From assembly GCF_014892515.1 (NCBI RefSeq), contig NZ_JADBGR010000077.1, forward strand, positions 1 through 64,000: DNA of 64,000 nt, written 5' to 3'. The position numbers and the translations under genes are program-made. The notes below the pieces were generated by a model that was not told the DNA's origin, did no database searches, and saw only the letters and a program-made list of their open reading frames with translations. The DNA is from Myceligenerans pegani. GTDB lineage: Bacteria > Actinomycetota > Actinomycetes > Actinomycetales > Cellulomonadaceae. Position 1 is the first letter of the stretch. Every line of letters starts with the position of its first letter. Of the stretch, positions 16,131 through 25,186 are shown one piece after another.

Positions 16131-16362
16131 GTCGATCCTCCGTTCGGGCCGACGCCGTCGCGCACAGGTCCGCGGCGCGCGGCGTCGCTTCACGCGCGTC
16201 GGCCTGATTCTGGACCTGATTCCCACCGTAGGGAGACGACGCCCACTGGCAACTCGCCCGCGACCGCCCGGGCCGTCGCCGGTGGATCGCGCGGGCGGTT
16301 GCGAGTGGATCTCCTCCCCCGAAGGCTGGTCGTACGACCACCACTCAGAATGGAGAAGCGCC

Positions 16363-16815
16363 ATGACGCAATCCATGCACACGACGCGTACGCGAGCACC
16401 GTTCCAGTGGCTCGCCCTGGCGATCGGCGCGGTCTATCTCCTGGTGGGCATCGCGGGATTCTTCGTCACCGGATTCGAGGGATTCGCCGAGCACGAGGAC
16501 GGCCAGACGCTGCTCGGCTTCGCGATCAACCCGTTGCACAACATCGTGCACCTGCTGATCGGCCTCCTGGGGGTCACGCTGTGGGTGAGTCCCGGCGGGG
16601 CACGCACCTTCGGCTGGCTGCTCGCCGTGGGCTACGGTGCGGCCTTCGTCTACGGCCTGTTCGCGGTGAACGACCCGGCGATCAACGTGCTCAACATCAA
16701 CACCGCCGACAACTGGCTGCACGCTCTCAGTGCCGTGGCCGGTCTCGTCATCGCACTGTGGCCCCGGCGACGGCCCGGCGCCACGACGGCGGGGCCGACG
16801 TCGCCGGGCGGGTGA
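16363..16815 (+). CDS. DUF4383 membrane protein
   Basis: A 150-aa protein with four membrane helices (about residues 13-34, 56-76, 84-104 and 118-138) and the family signature NPLHNIVHLLIGLLG plus DNWLHALSAVAGL, where His and Asn lie in helices. The function is unknown. GGAGAAG lies upstream of the ATG. The stop codon is inside the loop of a 16-bp hairpin terminator. Its neighbours suggest a stress-related setting, but that is speculative. Confidence 0.85.
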   Translation: MTQSMHTTRTRAPFQWLALAIGAVYLLVGIAGFFVTGFEGFAEHEDGQTLLGFAINPLHNIVHLLIGLLGVTLWVSPGGARTFGWLLAVGYGAAFVYGLFAVNDPAINVLNINTADNWLHALSAVAGLVIALWPRRRPGATTAGPTSPGG

Positions 16816-16834
16816 CAGCCCGCCCGGCGACGTC
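16797..16834. terminator. Perfect bidirectional hairpin terminator
   Basis: A perfect 16-bp stem: left arm 16797-16812 (GACGTCGCCGGGCGGG), right arm 16819-16834, with a 6-nt loop that includes part of the TGA stop of the DUF4383 gene (16813-16815). It separates two convergent genes, so it can end transcription from both sides. Confidence 0.75.
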
Positions 16835-16863
16835 CCGCGAGGACTTGTCCGGAGTGTGCCGGG

Positions 16864-18522
16864 TCAGGGCGCCGGAAGGGTCCAGGTCTGGGTCCAGAGC
16901 CCGTTGCAGTCGTAGATCTGCAGGTCGGTGCCCACGACGGCGTTGCCCTCGGGGATGTCGAGGCAGCGGCCCGACTGCGGGTTCACGAGAGAGCCGTTGT
17001 CGCCCGCCTGCCACTGCTGCGCGCCGGAGCCGTTGCACTCCCACAGCTGCACCGGGGTGTGGTTGGCGGTGCCGTTGGCGTCCACGTCCAGGCACTTGCC
17101 GAACGCCCGGATGGTTCCGTCCCCGCCGATGGACCACGACTGCCCGGTCGCCTCGTTGCAGGTCCACAGCTGTGCCGCGTTGCCGTTGGCGGCCGTGTTG
17201 GTGTCGACGTCGAGGCAGAGACCGTCCGGGCCCTCGATGTGCCCGGTCGGACCGGGCAGGGCGCCGATCCCGAAGCGCACCTCGCACTGGTTGCCCGTGC
17301 CGAGCCAGGTGGCGGCGAGATACAGGTAGCTGGTGCCGTCCTCGCGGGGGATCGCCGGGGTGGAGTATCCCGGGCACGAGGGCACGCCCGGCGCGTAGCC
17401 GCCGGTCGGGTCGACGGTCACCGGCGTGGCGGCCTCCGTCCAGGCCCCCGTCCCGAGGGCCGTGTTCGCGAACAGCACGGTCCCGGACTCCTCGAGCACC
17501 GTCTTGCCGCCCGTCGGGCCGGAGACGACCCGCTGGCCGGAGAGAAGGACCGTCCCGTCCGGCCCGCCGCCGGGGATCCAGGAGATGTACGGCGTGTGGA
17601 GCAGTTCGCGCTGGTCGGCGGTCCGGACGATGGTTCCGGCGTCTCCCGCGGCGCCCCAGTCGTAGCCGTTCGCGCTGCGCTTGACGTACACCTCGCAGGC
17701 ATGGTCCGGGTCGGTGGCGTCGCGGCACATCTCGTACGCCATGACGTACTCGCCGTTCGGCAGCTCCGCGAAGGTCTGCATCCCGGGCCGGCGCAGGTTG
17801 TCACCAGGGAACGAGACGTCGACGGTCATGTCCGGGCTCCAGGTGACACCGCCGTCCGACGACGTGTAGTGGCCGATGACCTGGTTGTTGGTCGGGCTGC
17901 CGGCGGGGCGCTCGTCGGAGATGAAGCACGCCAGCCGGTCGTCGTCGGTGACGAGGAAGACCGGCTCCCAGATGCCGTGTCCCCAGGTGTCCGGGAGTCC
18001 GGACGTCTGGGTGCAGACCGAGAGGTACTGCCAGGTGGCGCCCTGGTCGGTCGAGCGGAAGACCTCGACCTTCTGGGCGCTGTAGTCGCCGACGTCCCAG
18101 GCCGTGCCGGCCGCCAGGATGTCGCCGGCGTTCAGTCCGGTGATGTCGCGGGGGACCTCGTAGAGGGTGGGGGCCTCGAGGTCCCAGCCGGGGGTGTTCG
18201 AGCCGAGCGTCGAGACGTGGTTCCAGCTCTGGCCGCCGTCCGTGCTGCGGTAGACGGGCAGCACCGTGTTCGGCTCGACCCCCGCCCGGGCGAACGTCGC
18301 GAGCATCGTCGGGTCGGGGCTCTGGTCGTGGTCGAGGCGGATCGCCCGGGGGTACCCGGCCGTGCCGGAGGGGTGTTGGTTCAGGTCGGGGCTGTAGAGC
18401 ACGTCGCCCGGTTCCGCGGCGGCCGCTTCGGGCGCCGCGGTGGCGGCGGGCACGCCCACCACCGCGAACGCCAGGGCCGCCAGGGTGGCGAGCAGGCGCC
18501 TGGTCCTGTCGTGCGAAGTCAT
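16864..18522 (-). CDS. Secreted sialidase-fold hydrolase with ricin-type lectin domain (GH93-like)
   Basis: A 552-aa secreted protein. A Sec signal peptide (residues 1 to about 36, basic start then LLATLAALAFAVVGVPAATA) precedes a six-bladed BNR propeller with Asp-box-like repeats (STDGGQSW, STDQGATW, SSDGGVTW). A C-terminal ricin B domain follows from about 425, with three QxW repeats (QSW, QQW, QTW). The stretch RRPGMQTFAELPNGEYVMAYE and IWEPVFLV resemble GH93 exo-arabinanases; a general exo-sialidase-type enzyme is the alternative. The ricin domain should bind galactose- or arabinose-containing polymer. Two operators (18570-18619) upstream place it under the neighbouring LacI regulator. 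AGGAGG precedes the ATG. Confidence 0.75.
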   Translation of the reverse strand: MTSHDRTRRLLATLAALAFAVVGVPAATAAPEAAAAEPGDVLYSPDLNQHPSGTAGYPRAIRLDHDQSPDPTMLATFARAGVEPNTVLPVYRSTDGGQSWNHVSTLGSNTPGWDLEAPTLYEVPRDITGLNAGDILAAGTAWDVGDYSAQKVEVFRSTDQGATWQYLSVCTQTSGLPDTWGHGIWEPVFLVTDDDRLACFISDERPAGSPTNNQVIGHYTSSDGGVTWSPDMTVDVSFPGDNLRRPGMQTFAELPNGEYVMAYEMCRDATDPDHACEVYVKRSANGYDWGAAGDAGTIVRTADQRELLHTPYISWIPGGGPDGTVLLSGQRVVSGPTGGKTVLEESGTVLFANTALGTGAWTEAATPVTVDPTGGYAPGVPSCPGYSTPAIPREDGTSYLYLAATWLGTGNQCEVRFGIGALPGPTGHIEGPDGLCLDVDTNTAANGNAAQLWTCNEATGQSWSIGGDGTIRAFGKCLDVDANGTANHTPVQLWECNGSGAQQWQAGDNGSLVNPQSGRCLDIPEGNAVVGTDLQIYDCNGLWTQTWTLPAP

Positions 18523-18569
18523 CTCGCAAGACCTCCTCGTCGTGCGTATGCGCAGGGGACAACCGTCCG

Positions 18570-18587
18570 TTTGCGGACGTTGCAAAG
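18570..18587. promoter_or_regulatory. LacI-type operator 1 (TTGC/GCAA class)
   Basis: TTTGCGGACGTTGCAAAG, one of four copies of this motif around the sialidase-fold, LacI and ABC genes (also 18602-18619, 19684-19698 and 19710-19727). The central ACGTTGCAA is kept in all copies. It lies in the leader of the secreted hydrolase. Confidence 0.7.
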
Positions 18588-18601
18588 AACTGTCGCAGGC
18601 A

Positions 18602-18619
18602 TTTGCGCACGTTGCAAGA
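18602..18619. promoter_or_regulatory. LacI-type operator 2 over the -35 of the secreted hydrolase
   Basis: TTTGCGCACGTTGCAAGA. The TTGCAA at 18612-18617 reads as a -35 on the minus strand, with a weak GACAGT -10-like element 17 bp further on. The repressor site and -35 therefore overlap, as at the divergent ABC promoter near 19684. Confidence 0.65.
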
Positions 18620-18632
18620 CCCAGGACGGAAC

Positions 18633-19646
18633 TCAGCGGCGGCTCGTGCTCTCCCGCTCCACCACGATGTGCGGCGCCTTGACCTGGATCGCCGGGGTGT
18701 CGGGCTCGGCGATCCGGGCCGAGATCCGGGCGATCGCCTGCTGCGCGATGAACGGCGTGTCGAGCGAGACGCTGGACAGGCTCGGGTGGGCGTACCTGCC
18801 CTCGTCGATGTCGTCGATGCCGATCACGGCGACGTCGTCCGGCACGCTGCGGCCGGCGTCGAAGACGGCGCGCATCGCACCCATGGCGAGCAGGTCGGAG
18901 TAGCAGAAGATCGCGTCGGGCGGATCGGGCAGCCGCAGCAGCGCGGTCGTGGCGGCGTACCCGTCGGCGCGGCTGTAGTGGGCGGCGGGCCGGAGGAGTC
19001 CGGGGTCGGGCGTCAGCCCGGCGTCGCGCAGCGCGCGCTCGTAACCCACGGTCCGCTGGCGCGGGGTGCTGTAGTCCTCGGCCGGCTGCGCACCGATGGC
19101 CGCGACCCGGGTGCGGCCGGTCGCGACGAGGTGAGCGGTGGCGTCGTAGGCGGCCTGGACGTTGTCGATGGCGACATGGTCGTACCGGCCGTCGAAGTCG
19201 TGCTCACCGAGCAGCACGAGGGGCATCGAGGTGCTCGGCTCCATCTGGCCGAGCTCGTCGGGCGTGACCAGCGGGCTGAACAGGATGCCGTCGAAGAGCA
19301 TCGTGCGGTCCGCCCCGGTCAGGAGGAGCCGTTCGCGCTCGTGGTCGTGGCCGGTCTGGTCGATCATGACGCGGTATCCGACCGCGGCCGCCGCCTCGAT
19401 CACCTCGCGCGCGAGCTCGGCGAAGTACGGCACGTCGATCTCCGGCACGACGAGCGCCAGAACGCCCGTCCGCCCGGTGCGCAGGGTGCGCGCCACGGGA
19501 TTGGGCCGGTAGTCGAGCTCCGCGATCGCCTCCTCGACCCGGCGCCGCGTCCGCTCGCTGACGTGCGTGTACCCCGCAACGACGTTCGAAACGGTCCTCA
19601 CCGAGACCTGGGCCCTCTGAGCGACGTCGCGCAGTGTGACCGGCAC
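18633..19646 (-). CDS. LacI family transcriptional regulator (first sugar locus)
   Basis: A 337-aa repressor. The N-terminal LacI helix-turn-helix and hinge (VTLRDVAQRAQVSVRTVSNVVAGYTHVSERTRRRVEEAIAELDYRPN) is followed by a periplasmic-binding-protein-like sugar domain (VLALVVPEIDVPYF to the C-terminus, with DAIFCYSDLLAMGAMRA and VAVIGIDDIDEGRYAHPSLSSV). The start is a GTG at 19646 with GAGGAGGG upstream. It lies between the secreted hydrolase and the ABC importer, and four copies of one palindrome flank it. It should repress both until an oligosaccharide binds. Confidence 0.93.
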   Translation of the reverse strand: MPVTLRDVAQRAQVSVRTVSNVVAGYTHVSERTRRRVEEAIAELDYRPNPVARTLRTGRTGVLALVVPEIDVPYFAELAREVIEAAAAVGYRVMIDQTGHDHERERLLLTGADRTMLFDGILFSPLVTPDELGQMEPSTSMPLVLLGEHDFDGRYDHVAIDNVQAAYDATAHLVATGRTRVAAIGAQPAEDYSTPRQRTVGYERALRDAGLTPDPGLLRPAAHYSRADGYAATTALLRLPDPPDAIFCYSDLLAMGAMRAVFDAGRSVPDDVAVIGIDDIDEGRYAHPSLSSVSLDTPFIAQQAIARISARIAEPDTPAIQVKAPHIVVERESTSRR

Positions 19647-19683
19647 GTTCCCTCCTCGTGTCGACGTGTTCCAAGGATAGGCC

Positions 19684-19727
19684 TTGCAACGTGCGCAAAA
19701 CAGGGCTAGTTTGCACACGTTGGCAAA
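19684..19727 (+). promoter_or_regulatory. Promoter with two operators for the first ABC importer operon
   Basis: TTGCAA (19684-19689), a 17-bp spacer and TAGTTT (19707-19712) form a promoter toward the binding-protein gene. The operator TTGCAACGTGCGCAA (19684-19698) covers the -35, and a variant TTTGCACACGTTGGCAAA (19710-19727, one extra G) covers the end of the -10 and the start point. Both match sites at 18570-18619. Confidence 0.7.
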
Positions 19728-19770
19728 TCGCTCGGCGCACGCCGCGCCGGGCACGCACAAGGGAGTGCCC

Positions 19771-21168
19771 ATGCACCCGAAGACCCCCCGGCGGCGCGCA
19801 GCCGCCACCCGGCGACGCGCGGCGGGTGTCGCGGCCGGGATCCTCGCCGCGACGTCCGCCCTGACGGCCTGCGGCCCCGCCATCTCCAGCGGCGAGCCGG
19901 GCACGGCGTCGGACACCGCCGCCGCGGACCGGCTCCAGGCTCCGGCCGAGGAGTCGCCGCGGGGCGAGATCACGATCTGGGACCGCTCAGGCGACCTGTT
20001 CAACGTGTTCGACGCCGTCATCGACGACTTCAACGAGGTCTACCCGGACGTCGTCGTGCATCACGAGGCCGTCGACATCGACGCGAAGCTGCAGAACACC
20101 CTGATCACCGAGACCGACGTGCCCGACGGCGTCTTCCTCGACGACGCCAAGGTCGCCGGCTTCGCCGACCACCTCTGGGACCTGTCCGGCGTCATGGCGC
20201 CGTACCTCGATGACATCGCGCCGCAGAAGGTCGACGTCAACTCGCTCGACGGCGGCATCTACGGCGTCCCGTTCGATCTCGACCCCGGGCTGCTCTACTA
20301 CAACGAGAAGGCGCTGACCCGGGCCGGCATCGACGCCACGGAGATCGAGACCTACGACGACCTGCTCGACGCCGCCCGCGCCTACCAGGACGAGAACCCC
20401 GGCTCGGCGCCGATCCACCTGGAGCAGAGCCCGTTCCTCGGCCAGCTCCAGCTCGAGATGTACGCGAGCCAGCTCGGCACGAGCCTCGCCGACGAGAACG
20501 GGGAGCTGCGCCTCGACAGCGACGAGTACCGGCAGATCCTCGGCTGGCTCGACACCGTCGACGACGAGGGCCTGGGCACCCGCGCCGAGTACCTCTCCCC
20601 CAGCGACGTCGGCGCCCTGGAGTCCGGCGACCAGGTCTTCTACCCGTGGGCGATCTGGTTCAGCTTTGCCCCGGAGCAGCAGCTCACGAAGACGAGCGGC
20701 GACTGGCGCGCCATGCCCCTGCCGGCGTGGGAGGAGGGCGGCGCCCGGTCCGGCGCCATGGGCGGCTCGTCCTTCGTGCTGCCCCGGGCCGGCGAGAACG
20801 CCGATCTGGCCTGGCTGTTCTACGAGTTCCTCATGTTCCACGAGGACGGCTGGTCGGCGGTGTGGGGCGCGAACGACACCTATCCGAACGGCCTGGCGAC
20901 GTCGATCCCCGCCTACATCCCGGCGGCCGATCCCGCCACGCCGCTGTTCGGCCCCGTCGAAGGGCTGGGCGGCCAGGACCTGTGGACCACCGCCGTGGAG
21001 GCGGGCGCGGAGATCCCCGGCGGCGCCCCGACCCCGTCCTGGTGGGCCGGGGCGGTCGACTACCTCGGTACGAACCTCCAGCGTATGTACGACGGCGACA
21101 TGACCCCGGACGAGGTCATCGAGCAGTCCGACGCGGACATCCGGACGAACCTCGTCGACCGGCAGTGA
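19771..21168 (+). CDS. ABC sugar-binding lipoprotein (first locus)
   Basis: A 465-aa extracellular solute-binding protein (family 1). A basic N-terminus and hydrophobic stretch lead to the lipobox LTAC with Cys at about residue 34, so it is anchored to the outer face of the membrane. Typical features include GEITIWDRSGD, NSLDGGIYGVPFDLDPGLLYYNEKAL and YPWAIWFSF. It binds an oligosaccharide and delivers it to the two permeases encoded next. The GTGA overlap couples it with the first permease. GGGAG lies upstream of the ATG. No ATPase gene is present; a shared MsiK-type ATPase encoded elsewhere is likely (inference). Confidence 0.92.
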   Translation: MHPKTPRRRAAATRRRAAGVAAGILAATSALTACGPAISSGEPGTASDTAAADRLQAPAEESPRGEITIWDRSGDLFNVFDAVIDDFNEVYPDVVVHHEAVDIDAKLQNTLITETDVPDGVFLDDAKVAGFADHLWDLSGVMAPYLDDIAPQKVDVNSLDGGIYGVPFDLDPGLLYYNEKALTRAGIDATEIETYDDLLDAARAYQDENPGSAPIHLEQSPFLGQLQLEMYASQLGTSLADENGELRLDSDEYRQILGWLDTVDDEGLGTRAEYLSPSDVGALESGDQVFYPWAIWFSFAPEQQLTKTSGDWRAMPLPAWEEGGARSGAMGGSSFVLPRAGENADLAWLFYEFLMFHEDGWSAVWGANDTYPNGLATSIPAYIPAADPATPLFGPVEGLGGQDLWTTAVEAGAEIPGGAPTPSWWAGAVDYLGTNLQRMYDGDMTPDEVIEQSDADIRTNLVDRQ

Positions 21169-22094
21169 GCGATCCGGCCGTGAGCAGTTTCGTCCTGGGT
21201 GCGCCACCGAGCCGGGGCCGTGTGCTCACGCGGCCCCGGCTGCCCCGCCGCGTCGCCCCGTACCTGTTCGTCGCGCCGTTCGTCGCGCTGTTCTGCGCCT
21301 TCGGCGTCTACCCGATGCTCTTCACGCTGCGCCTGAGCTTCACCGACTGGCGCGGCTCCGGCGCGGCCACCTGGGTCGGCTGGGACAACTACGCCTACCT
21401 GCTGGGCAACGAGATGTTCTGGGGCTCCCTGGCCAACTCCGGGGTGATGTGGCTGCTGGTCGTGCCGGCCCAGATGGTGCTGGCGCTGCTGGTCGCGGTG
21501 CTGCTGAACAGCGCGAGGATCCGGATGCGGTCGTTCTACCGGATCGCCTTCCTGGTCCCGTTCGTCACGCCGCTCGTCGCGGTCGCCCAGATCTGGGTCG
21601 TCGTCTTCGACCGCGACTACGGCGCCGTCAACGGCCTGCTGAACCTCGTCGGCCTGCCCGACGTCGGCTGGCTCACCACCAGCGAGTTCGCCAAACCCAC
21701 CCTGGCGCTGCTGTTCGGCTGGAAGACGACCGGGTTCATCGTGATCATCCTGCTGTCCGGCCTGCAGTCCATCGACGCGGGGGTCTACGAGGCCGCGGCG
21801 ATCGACGGCGCCTCGCGGGCGCGCCAGCTGTGGAGCATCACCGTTCCGCTGGTCCGGCGCACCCTCATGTTCTCGATCGTGATCCAGACCCTGGCCGTCT
21901 TCCAGATGTTCGCGGAGCCGTTCGTCGTCACCGACGGCGGGCCCTACAACTCCACGACCACGGCCGGCCTCTACCTGTACGAGCACATCACGCGCGCCGA
22001 CCTGGGCACCGGATCGGCGAACTCGTTCCTGCTGGTGATCATCGTGATGGCGCTCTCCCTGATGTTCGTCCGGCTGCTGCGGACGGAGGACTGA
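21165..22094 (+). CDS. Sugar ABC importer permease 1 (MalF-like)
   Basis: A 309-aa permease with six helices and the EAA loop EAAAIDGASRARQLWSITVPLVRR that docks the ATPase. The start is GTG overlapping the previous stop (GTGA). Together with the next gene it forms the membrane channel for the oligosaccharide bound by the lipoprotein upstream. Confidence 0.93.
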   Translation: MSDPAVSSFVLGAPPSRGRVLTRPRLPRRVAPYLFVAPFVALFCAFGVYPMLFTLRLSFTDWRGSGAATWVGWDNYAYLLGNEMFWGSLANSGVMWLLVVPAQMVLALLVAVLLNSARIRMRSFYRIAFLVPFVTPLVAVAQIWVVVFDRDYGAVNGLLNLVGLPDVGWLTTSEFAKPTLALLFGWKTTGFIVIILLSGLQSIDAGVYEAAAIDGASRARQLWSITVPLVRRTLMFSIVIQTLAVFQMFAEPFVVTDGGPYNSTTTAGLYLYEHITRADLGTGSANSFLLVIIVMALSLMFVRLLRTED

Positions 22095-22095
22095 C

Positions 22096-23022
22096 ATGAC
22101 CGCCACGACCACGGCCCGCCGGGACCCCGCCGTCGCGCCCCGCGTCGCCCCGCCGCGTGCCCCCGCCCCGCTCATGGGCCGCGTCCTGAGGGCCGCGGGA
22201 GCCCAGGGCTTCCTGCTCCTGTTGGCCGTCGCCGCGCTCGCCCCGATCGCGTGGGCGCTGGTCTCGGCCTTCAAGCCGGCCGCCGAGATCGTCTCGGACC
22301 CCCTGGGGCTGGACGTCACGACGCTCACGGTCGAGAACTACCGGCGGATGTTCGCCGACGTCCCGATCGGGCAGGGCTTCCTCAACACTGCCGTCGTTCT
22401 GGTGGCCAAGGGCAGCCTCACCCTGTTCTGCGCGCCGCTGGCCGCCTACGCCTTTGCGAAGTACCGGTTCGCCGGCCGCGAGCTGCTCTTCGGGACCGTG
22501 CTGATCACCCTCATGCTCCCCACCATCGTGCTCATCATCCCGCTGCTGCTGGAGATGAAGGCGCTGGGCTGGGTGAACACCTACCAGGCACTGATCCTGC
22601 CCGGGGCGGTCGACGCCTTCGCGATCTTCTGGATGCGCCAGGTGATCGCCGCCGTGCCGGACGAACTGATCGACGCGGCACGGGTCGACGGGTGCGGCGA
22701 GCTGGGCATCTTCACCCGGATCGTGCTGCCCGTGATCCGCCCCGCCATGGCCGGTCTCGCGGTGCTCACCGTCATGAACATCTACAACGACTTCGTCTGG
22801 CCGGTGGTCGCCGCCAGCTCCGAGCGGATGGCCACGCTGCAGGTCGTGCTGTCGACCCTCGCGCAGAACATCACCGGCAACCGCATCGGCGCCGACTACG
22901 CCACCGTCACCGGCGAGCTCCTGGCCGCCGCGTCCGTCGCCCTCGTCCCGCTCCTGATCCTCTTCATCGCGCTCCAGAAGCACTTCATCAACGGCATCCT
23001 CGCCGGAAGCGTCAAGGGCTGA
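22096..23022 (+). CDS. Sugar ABC importer permease 2 (MalG-like)
   Basis: A 308-aa permease with six helices and the EAA loop DAARVDGCGELGIFTRIVLPVIRP. It ends in the typical INGILAGSVKG tail of MalG-like permeases. Only one base separates it from the first permease stop, and 27 bp separate it from the GH2 gene that follows. Confidence 0.93.
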   Translation: MTATTTARRDPAVAPRVAPPRAPAPLMGRVLRAAGAQGFLLLLAVAALAPIAWALVSAFKPAAEIVSDPLGLDVTTLTVENYRRMFADVPIGQGFLNTAVVLVAKGSLTLFCAPLAAYAFAKYRFAGRELLFGTVLITLMLPTIVLIIPLLLEMKALGWVNTYQALILPGAVDAFAIFWMRQVIAAVPDELIDAARVDGCGELGIFTRIVLPVIRPAMAGLAVLTVMNIYNDFVWPVVAASSERMATLQVVLSTLAQNITGNRIGADYATVTGELLAAASVALVPLLILFIALQKHFINGILAGSVKG

Positions 23023-23049
23023 GCCCTCCCACCACCGAAAGGCATCTCC

Positions 23050-25173
23050 ATGACATCGGCCCCGCTGCCACGCCAGGAGAACTCCGGCACCGAGAACTCC
23101 GGCCCGGAGCAGACCCGTCCCGCCGTCCCGCGCGCCGGGTACCCCCGACCCGACCGCGACCGGTCGGCCCGCTGGCTGTCCCTCAACGGCACCTGGGACC
23201 TCGACCTGCCCGACGGCGTCGTGCCGGTCACCGTCCCGTTCGCGTGGGAGACCGCCGCCTCCGGAGTCGGCCGCACGTGGCTCGAGCACGCCACGTACCG
23301 ACGCCGGATCGCCGTCCCCGCCGGCTGGGACGGGCACCGCGCCGTGCTGTGCTTCGGCGCCGTGCACCACCACGCCGTCGTCCGGGTCGACGGGCGGGTG
23401 ATCGCCGAGCACACCGGCGGCCACACCCCGTTCGAGGCCGACCTCGACGGCGTCCTCGAACCGGGCGCCGACGGCCTGCTGGAGGTCGAGGTCCACGCGC
23501 CCGCCGACAAGCGCGCCATCCCCCACGGCAAGCAGCGGTCCATCCCGCGGGACGACTACGACGGCGTGTCCTTCGCCCCCACGTCCGGCATCTGGCAGCC
23601 GGTGTGGCTCGAGGCCCGCGGCCGGACGTACGCCCGCCGGATCGACCTCACCGGCGACTCGCTCACCGGGTTCGACGTCGGCGTCGAGCTGTCCGGTGAC
23701 GCCCCGGCGGGCGCGACGATCACCGTCGAGGTGACCTCCGGGTCCCGCGCGCACGAGCGGATCGACCTGGTCGCCGACGGCCGCGGCACCGCCGTCGGAC
23801 GCCTCCCCCTCACCGAGCCGCGGCCGTGGAGCCCGGCGGACCCCCATCTGTACGTCGTCACCGTCACCGTCGCGGCCGCCGGGAACGACGCCGCCCCCGA
23901 CGTCGTGCACGTCACCGCGGGCCTGCGCCGGTTCGAGGCGCGCGGCGAGCAGTTGTTCCTCAACGACGAGCGGATCTACCTGCGCGGCGTCCTCGACCAG
24001 GGCTACTGGCCGACGTCGGGCCTCACCGCACCCGACGACGACGCCCTCGTCGCCGATCTCGACCACGCCCGGGAACTCGGCTACAACCTGGTGCGCAAGC
24101 ACCTCAAGCTCGAGGAGCCCCGCTGGCTCCACCACGCCGACCGCACCGGGATGCTCGTCTGGGCCGAGCCGCCCGGCCCGAGCAGGTTCGGCACCGAGGC
24201 CGCCGCCGCGTTCGAGGCGCAGCTCCCCGCCATGGTCGAGCGCGACGCGAACCATCCCGGCGTCGTCATCTGGGGCCTCTACAACGAGGAGTGGGGCCTG
24301 GACTGGGACATCCCGGGCAGCCCGGAACGGGCGGACGCCGCCCGGGCCGCCTACGACCTGCTGCGCCGCGAGGACGACACGCGTCCCGTCGTCGAGAACT
24401 CGGGCTGGGCCCACGTGCGCACCGACCTGGTCGACTGGCACTACTACGACGAGGACCCCGCCGCCTGGGCCGCCAACGTCGCGGCGCTGGCCGACGGCAC
24501 GCGGGAGGACTTTCCCGTCCGGCTCGCCCCCGACTTCCTCGCCAGGAAGGCGCTCTACGCCACCGACGCCCACCCCCGCACCGGGCTCCCGCTCCTCAAC
24601 AGCGAGTACGGCGCCGGGTTCACCAGCCTCGAGCGCGCCTGGCACCTGCGGTGGCAGACCCAGGAGCTCCGCCGCCACGACCGGTTCGCCGGCTACGTCT
24701 ACACCGAGCTCACCGACGTCGAGCACGAGATGGCCGGGCTGCTCGACGCCGACCGGCGACCGAAGGACCGCGGCGGGCTCGACCCCCGGGACGTCAACGC
24801 CGACACCGTCCTGGTCGTCGACCTCGTCCCCCGCCACGCCGGCGCGGACCTCCCGGTGCCGGACGACGAGCTCACCCTCGACGTTCACGTCTCCCACCAC
24901 GGATCCGGCCCGGTGACGGGGCGGATCCGGGCGGCATGGGTCCCCGCCGGCGCCCCGTTCGGCGCCGCGCCGGTGGCGCACCACGGGGCGTCGGGACCGG
25001 TCGAGGCCAAGCCGTTCGTGCTGAGTCCGGCCGTCTCCGTCACGGTGCCGGCACCGGGCGGCCCGGCCCGGCTCCGGCTCTGGCTGGTCGACGACGACGG
25101 TTCCGTGCGGGCACGCACCTTCGTCGACGCCGCACCCGTCGAGGAACCCAACCGTCGCGGCGAGAGGTGGTGA
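23050..25173 (+). CDS. Glycoside hydrolase family 2 (beta-galactosidase/glucuronidase type)
   Basis: A 707-aa enzyme without a signal peptide, thus cytoplasmic. The jelly-roll sugar-binding domain (about 40-190, SLNGTWDL to SGIWQPVWLE) precedes an immunoglobulin-like domain, a TIM barrel (about 285-590) and a C-terminal beta domain. The acid/base is Glu413 in LYNEEWG and the nucleophile is Glu519 in LNSEYGAG. It is short for LacZ (about 1000 aa) and closer in size to beta-glucuronidase-type GH2. It lies last in the ABC importer operon, so it probably cleaves the imported oligosaccharide. Whether the sugar is galactose or glucuronic acid cannot be settled by eye. Confidence 0.9.
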   Translation: MTSAPLPRQENSGTENSGPEQTRPAVPRAGYPRPDRDRSARWLSLNGTWDLDLPDGVVPVTVPFAWETAASGVGRTWLEHATYRRRIAVPAGWDGHRAVLCFGAVHHHAVVRVDGRVIAEHTGGHTPFEADLDGVLEPGADGLLEVEVHAPADKRAIPHGKQRSIPRDDYDGVSFAPTSGIWQPVWLEARGRTYARRIDLTGDSLTGFDVGVELSGDAPAGATITVEVTSGSRAHERIDLVADGRGTAVGRLPLTEPRPWSPADPHLYVVTVTVAAAGNDAAPDVVHVTAGLRRFEARGEQLFLNDERIYLRGVLDQGYWPTSGLTAPDDDALVADLDHARELGYNLVRKHLKLEEPRWLHHADRTGMLVWAEPPGPSRFGTEAAAAFEAQLPAMVERDANHPGVVIWGLYNEEWGLDWDIPGSPERADAARAAYDLLRREDDTRPVVENSGWAHVRTDLVDWHYYDEDPAAWAANVAALADGTREDFPVRLAPDFLARKALYATDAHPRTGLPLLNSEYGAGFTSLERAWHLRWQTQELRRHDRFAGYVYTELTDVEHEMAGLLDADRRPKDRGGLDPRDVNADTVLVVDLVPRHAGADLPVPDDELTLDVHVSHHGSGPVTGRIRAAWVPAGAPFGAAPVAHHGASGPVEAKPFVLSPAVSVTVPAPGGPARLRLWLVDDDGSVRARTFVDAAPVEEPNRRGERW

Positions 25174-25186
25174 GGCGGAACCGGGG

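Noticed and set aside
22039-24984. A 981-codon open frame on the minus strand opposite the permease and GH2 genes.
   Set aside because: Its composition (Val/Gly/Asp/Arg-rich, no domain) is typical of antisense frames in high-GC DNA, and the plus-strand genes are clear.
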